A stretch of DNA of 64,000 nt from Aurantimicrobium photophilum. Its GTDB lineage: Bacteria; Actinomycetota; Actinomycetes; Actinomycetales; Microbacteriaceae. The notes beneath the pieces are model-generated. The model did no database searches and had not been told where the DNA came from. It saw nothing but the letters and a program-made list of their open reading frames with translations. The stretch spans positions 1,178,001 through 1,242,000 of the forward strand of contig NZ_CP023994.1 in assembly GCF_003194085.1 (NCBI RefSeq), written 5' to 3'. Below, piece after piece: positions 61,571-64,000 of the stretch (position 1 is the first letter of the stretch; every line of letters starts with the position of its first letter). A program made the position numbers and the translations under genes.

Positions 61571-62383
61571 CTACTTCACAGCACCCATGGCAAGGCCGCG
61601 CACGAGCTGCTTCTGAGCAGCCCATCCCGCGATGATGACGGGGAGAACAGCGATGGTCGACGCGGCAGAAAGTACTGCAAGGAACTGACCACGACCATCA
61701 ACGAAGCTAGCCAGGAATGGCGGAGTGGTGCGTGCCGTATCCGTGGTTAGCAGCAGAGCCATGAAGTATTCGTTCCACGAGAAGATGAAACAAATCAGTG
61801 CGACAGCTGCAATACCTGGAATCACAATCGGAAGTACTACCTTGACCAGCTCGGTACGGAAGTTCGCACCATCGATCTGGGCAGCTTCGATGATTTCCAT
61901 GGGAACTTCATTGAAGAAGGAGCGCATCATCCACACAGCAATGGGGAGGTTCATTGCGGCGTAGAGGAAGGTCAAAGCGGTGATGTTATCCAGCAGGCCG
62001 GTGAACTTCAGAATGAAGAAGATGGGCAGGATGGATGCTGCCACAGGCATGAAGCGAGTGGAAATAAAGAAGAACAGGGAGTCCTGAACCTTCTTGACCG
62101 GGCGAATGCTCAGTGCATACGCGGCAGGAATAGCCAGCAACAGCACAATCAGGGTTGACGAAATGCTGGAGGAGAACGAGTTCAACAAGAATGAACCCAT
62201 GCCGCGGTCAAAAACAATCTGGAACTGATCCAGCGTGGGTGTAAAGAATAACTTGGGCGGAATAGAGGCCGCGTCGGCTTCTGACTTGAACGCCGTCATG
62301 AACATCCACGCAATGGGGAAGAAGAACAGCAGGACCAGAATCCAGGTGATGGTGGTGGTTAGCCCACTCTTGAAACGACGCAT
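61571..62383 (-). CDS. Carbohydrate ABC transporter permease (MalG-like)
   Basis: A 270-aa inner-membrane permease with six helices and the EAA loop (EAAQIDGANFRTELVKVVLPIVIPG). It couples to the ATPase, which is not in the window. ATG overlaps the upstream permease by one base. Together with MalF-like and the solute-binding protein it imports a sugar or polyol. Confidence 0.9.
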   Translation of the reverse strand: MRRFKSGLTTTITWILVLLFFFPIAWMFMTAFKSEADAASIPPKLFFTPTLDQFQIVFDRGMGSFLLNSFSSSISSTLIVLLLAIPAAYALSIRPVKKVQDSLFFFISTRFMPVAASILPIFFILKFTGLLDNITALTFLYAAMNLPIAVWMMRSFFNEVPMEIIEAAQIDGANFRTELVKVVLPIVIPGIAAVALICFIFSWNEYFMALLLTTDTARTTPPFLASFVDGRGQFLAVLSAASTIAVLPVIIAGWAAQKQLVRGLAMGAVK

Positions 62384-63312
62384 CAGCGGTCTCCTCCGTT
62401 CATGAATACCTTGAACAAAGTTCGAAGGGCGATAGTGGCAACAAGAATGGTGATGAATACGGTGACAACACCGAAGGCAGCTGCCTGGCCCACATCAAGA
62501 CCAATGAATGCTCGTTCATAGAGCAGGTAGGACAGTGTCTTGGTGCCACCAGTTCCCTTGGTCATGATGGCGATGGGGTCAAAGACCTGCAGCAACATGA
62601 TCGAGCCCAGCAGAGTAGCAATCTCGATGTATTGACGCATGTGAGGCAAGGTAATCCACTGGAATGTGCGGATAGCACCCGAGCCATCAACAGAAGCAGC
62701 TTCAAGGACATCCTTGCTCTGGCTCTGCAGACCTGCCAGCAGGATCAGCATCATGAAGGGGGTGAACTGCCAGGTCAACAACATGATGATGGTGACGGCA
62801 GGAAGATCCGTGTTCCATGCCACTGCAGGAAGACCGAGGCTAGTCAACGCGAAGTTGATCATTCCGACGTTGGCATCCAGCATGGACCACTTCCAGATCA
62901 GCGCTGCAGCAGCAGGCATGATCAGGAAGGGAGTAATGAGAAGTGTGCGAGCAATAGCTTGACCGGGGAATTTACGGTCAAGAAGAATGGCAAATCCGAG
63001 GCCAAACAACAGGGACAGGACGACAGAAGATCCTGTGATGAGCACTGTTGCTCCGAGGGATGAGAGGAAGTCTGGGCCAGTGAACACAGTCACATAGTTG
63101 GCAAACCAGTTGAAGCCGACCTCGTTGGGGTAGAGCTGGTTCCAGTTGAGCATCGAGAAGTAGATCGTGACCAAGAAGGGAATCTGGGTCAGGACCAAAG
63201 CGAAAATCAGTGCGGGGAGAATCAGCGAGCGTGAAAGTCGTACTTTCTTCTTCTCTGCTGCGCCTACCGGTGGCACTGCTTGTGCGCCTGGCTTCTGAGC
63301 GATGGTCGTCAT
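62383..63312 (-). CDS. Carbohydrate ABC transporter permease (MalF-like)
   Basis: A 309-aa permease with about six helices and the EAA loop (EAASVDGSGAIRTFQWITLPHM). One-base overlap with the downstream permease marks tight coupling. Upstream is the solute-binding gene, from which it is separated by a stem-loop. Confidence 0.9.
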   Translation of the reverse strand: MTTIAQKPGAQAVPPVGAAEKKKVRLSRSLILPALIFALVLTQIPFLVTIYFSMLNWNQLYPNEVGFNWFANYVTVFTGPDFLSSLGATVLITGSSVVLSLLFGLGFAILLDRKFPGQAIARTLLITPFLIMPAAAALIWKWSMLDANVGMINFALTSLGLPAVAWNTDLPAVTIIMLLTWQFTPFMMLILLAGLQSQSKDVLEAASVDGSGAIRTFQWITLPHMRQYIEIATLLGSIMLLQVFDPIAIMTKGTGGTKTLSYLLYERAFIGLDVGQAAAFGVVTVFITILVATIALRTLFKVFMNGGDR

Positions 63313-63347
63313 GGTTGTTCTTTCTCGTCGTTGAGGGGGTGGAAACC

Positions 63348-63377
63348 CGGGACCGGTCAGGTGAGTGACCGGCCCCG
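63348..63377 (-). terminator. Intercistronic stem-loop after the solute-binding gene
   Basis: A 12-bp stem, with one G-U in the minus-strand RNA, and a 6-base loop. There is no T run. In similar operons such hairpins protect the upstream binding-protein mRNA; here that is inferred. Confidence 0.55.
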
Positions 63378-63399
63378 AGTTGAGTTGCCTAAGAAGTTA

Positions 63400-64000
63400 T
63401 TACTTCTTGTGGGCGTCTCCAGCCTTCTGAGCGATCTCCTGGCCCTTGTTCAGAGCCTCTTCGACCGAGATGCGGCCCGCGATTGCGTCAGCTACGAGCT
63501 GTGCAACCTGGTTTCCGACATCCTGGAACTCAGGAATGGTTACGTACTGGATACCAACCCATGGCTGTGGGTTAACACCAGGCTGCGATGGGTTCACTGC
63601 GCTCATGACCTCAAGGGTGATGGGTGCGAATGCTGCAGCAGCTTCCTTGTACTCAGGGATTTCGTAGGTTGAGATACGAGCCCCTGGAGGTACGCGGGTC
63701 CAGCCGAGAGTCTTACCAACGAGCTGCTGGTAGTCCTTAGAAGTTGCCCACAGTACGAACTTGTCTGCAGCTTCCTTGTTCTTGGAGGACTCGGGAACTG
63801 CGAGGTTCCACGACCAAAGCCATCCGGACTCAGCGGTCTTGTAGGTAGGAGCGTGAGCGTAACCCATCTTGCCTGCAACCTTAGAGGTCTTAGCGTCCTC
63901 GAGGATCGATGCAGCTACAGATGCGTCGTACCACATAGCGGTCTTACCCTCCTGGAGAAGGTTAAGGCACTCGGTGAACGAGTAGGAAACGGGGTCAGCC
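63400..64000 (-). CDS. Extracellular solute-binding protein of sugar ABC transporter (partial)
   Basis: The C-terminal part (200 codons with the stop) of a family 1 solute-binding lipoprotein. The frame is open to the window end; the start is outside. Seen: GKTAMWYDASVAASIL, GWLWSWNLAVPESSKNKEAADKFVLWATSKDYQ typical of binding proteins, and basic C-terminal AHKK. Ligand likely a polyol from context. Confidence 0.88.
   Translation of the reverse strand, partial: ADPVSYSFTECLNLLQEGKTAMWYDASVAASILEDAKTSKVAGKMGYAHAPTYKTAESGWLWSWNLAVPESSKNKEAADKFVLWATSKDYQQLVGKTLGWTRVPPGARISTYEIPEYKEAAAAFAPITLEVMSAVNPSQPGVNPQPWVGIQYVTIPEFQDVGNQVAQLVADAIAGRISVEEALNKGQEIAQKAGDAHKK

Noticed and set aside
1-64000. 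tRNA and rRNA genes
   Set aside because: No cloverleaf or rRNA sequence was recognised in any intergenic stretch; gaps are mostly too short.

Overview
The window is a densely packed piece of an actinobacterial chromosome, most likely from the family Microbacteriaceae and perhaps one of its small-genome freshwater lineages. The evidence is mixed. DUF3117, a TTG-started 7Fe ferredoxin next to dapC, ychF, a RmuC-type protein, class II FBPase (GlpX) and class II aldolase are typical actinobacterial genes. By eye the G+C is moderate rather than high, and many gene ends overlap. The genus is an inference, not a result.

Layout. 1-3.5 kb: a putrescine/GABA-type catabolic locus (aldehyde dehydrogenase, Lrp regulator, class III aminotransferase). 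3.6-6.7 kb: DNA repair (ogt, tag), a HigBA-like toxin-antitoxin pair, tatB and an O-methyltransferase. 6.7-10.3 kb: DUF3117, a PIG-V-like mannosyltransferase, and divergent dapE/dapD (lysine and peptidoglycan). 10.4-18.7 kb: two large secreted surface proteins with LAxTG-like C termini, flanking a TetR regulator and a zinc alcohol dehydrogenase. 18.8-25 kb: gltA, dapC, fdxA, an FTR1 iron permease behind three DtxR/IdeR-like boxes, and typA. 25-28.6 kb: CPBP protein, lipoprotein, TetR, isochorismatase-like hydrolase, and an HTH-MntA/HepT module. 28.6-33.4 kb: gcvT-gcvH-gcvP behind a tandem glycine riboswitch. 33.5-40.9 kb: an APC permease, then nrtR-nadA-nadB-nadC-cysteine desulfurase, an NAD operon with NrtR-like operators. 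40.9-49.2 kb: small stress and unknown proteins, a MATE exporter, an intact IS3-family element, SDR enzymes and a ThrE-type exporter. 49.2-59 kb: orphan HigA, SRAP protein, ychF, mmsA, rmuC, an MFS carrier, glpX and fbaA. 59-64 kb: a polyol operon (two dehydrogenases, two ABC permeases, a solute-binding protein cut by the window edge).

Three regulatory themes stand out. First, many genes have a TAnnnT -10 hexamer 5-7 bases before the start codon and no Shine-Dalgarno sequence, which predicts leaderless mRNAs. Second, several circuits can be read from cis elements: IdeR-like boxes on efeU, paired NrtR-like operators on nrtR-nad, a tandem glycine aptamer on gcvT, and a perfect 20-bp palindrome over the mntA promoter. 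Third, the IS3-family element sits exactly in the loop of a reconstructed intrinsic terminator. No rRNA, tRNA or CRISPR array was seen. The best candidates for something less ordinary are the self-regulated HTH-MntA/HepT module sharing its operator with a divergent hydrolase, the interlocked dapE/dapD promoters, and the terminator-loop IS insertion.
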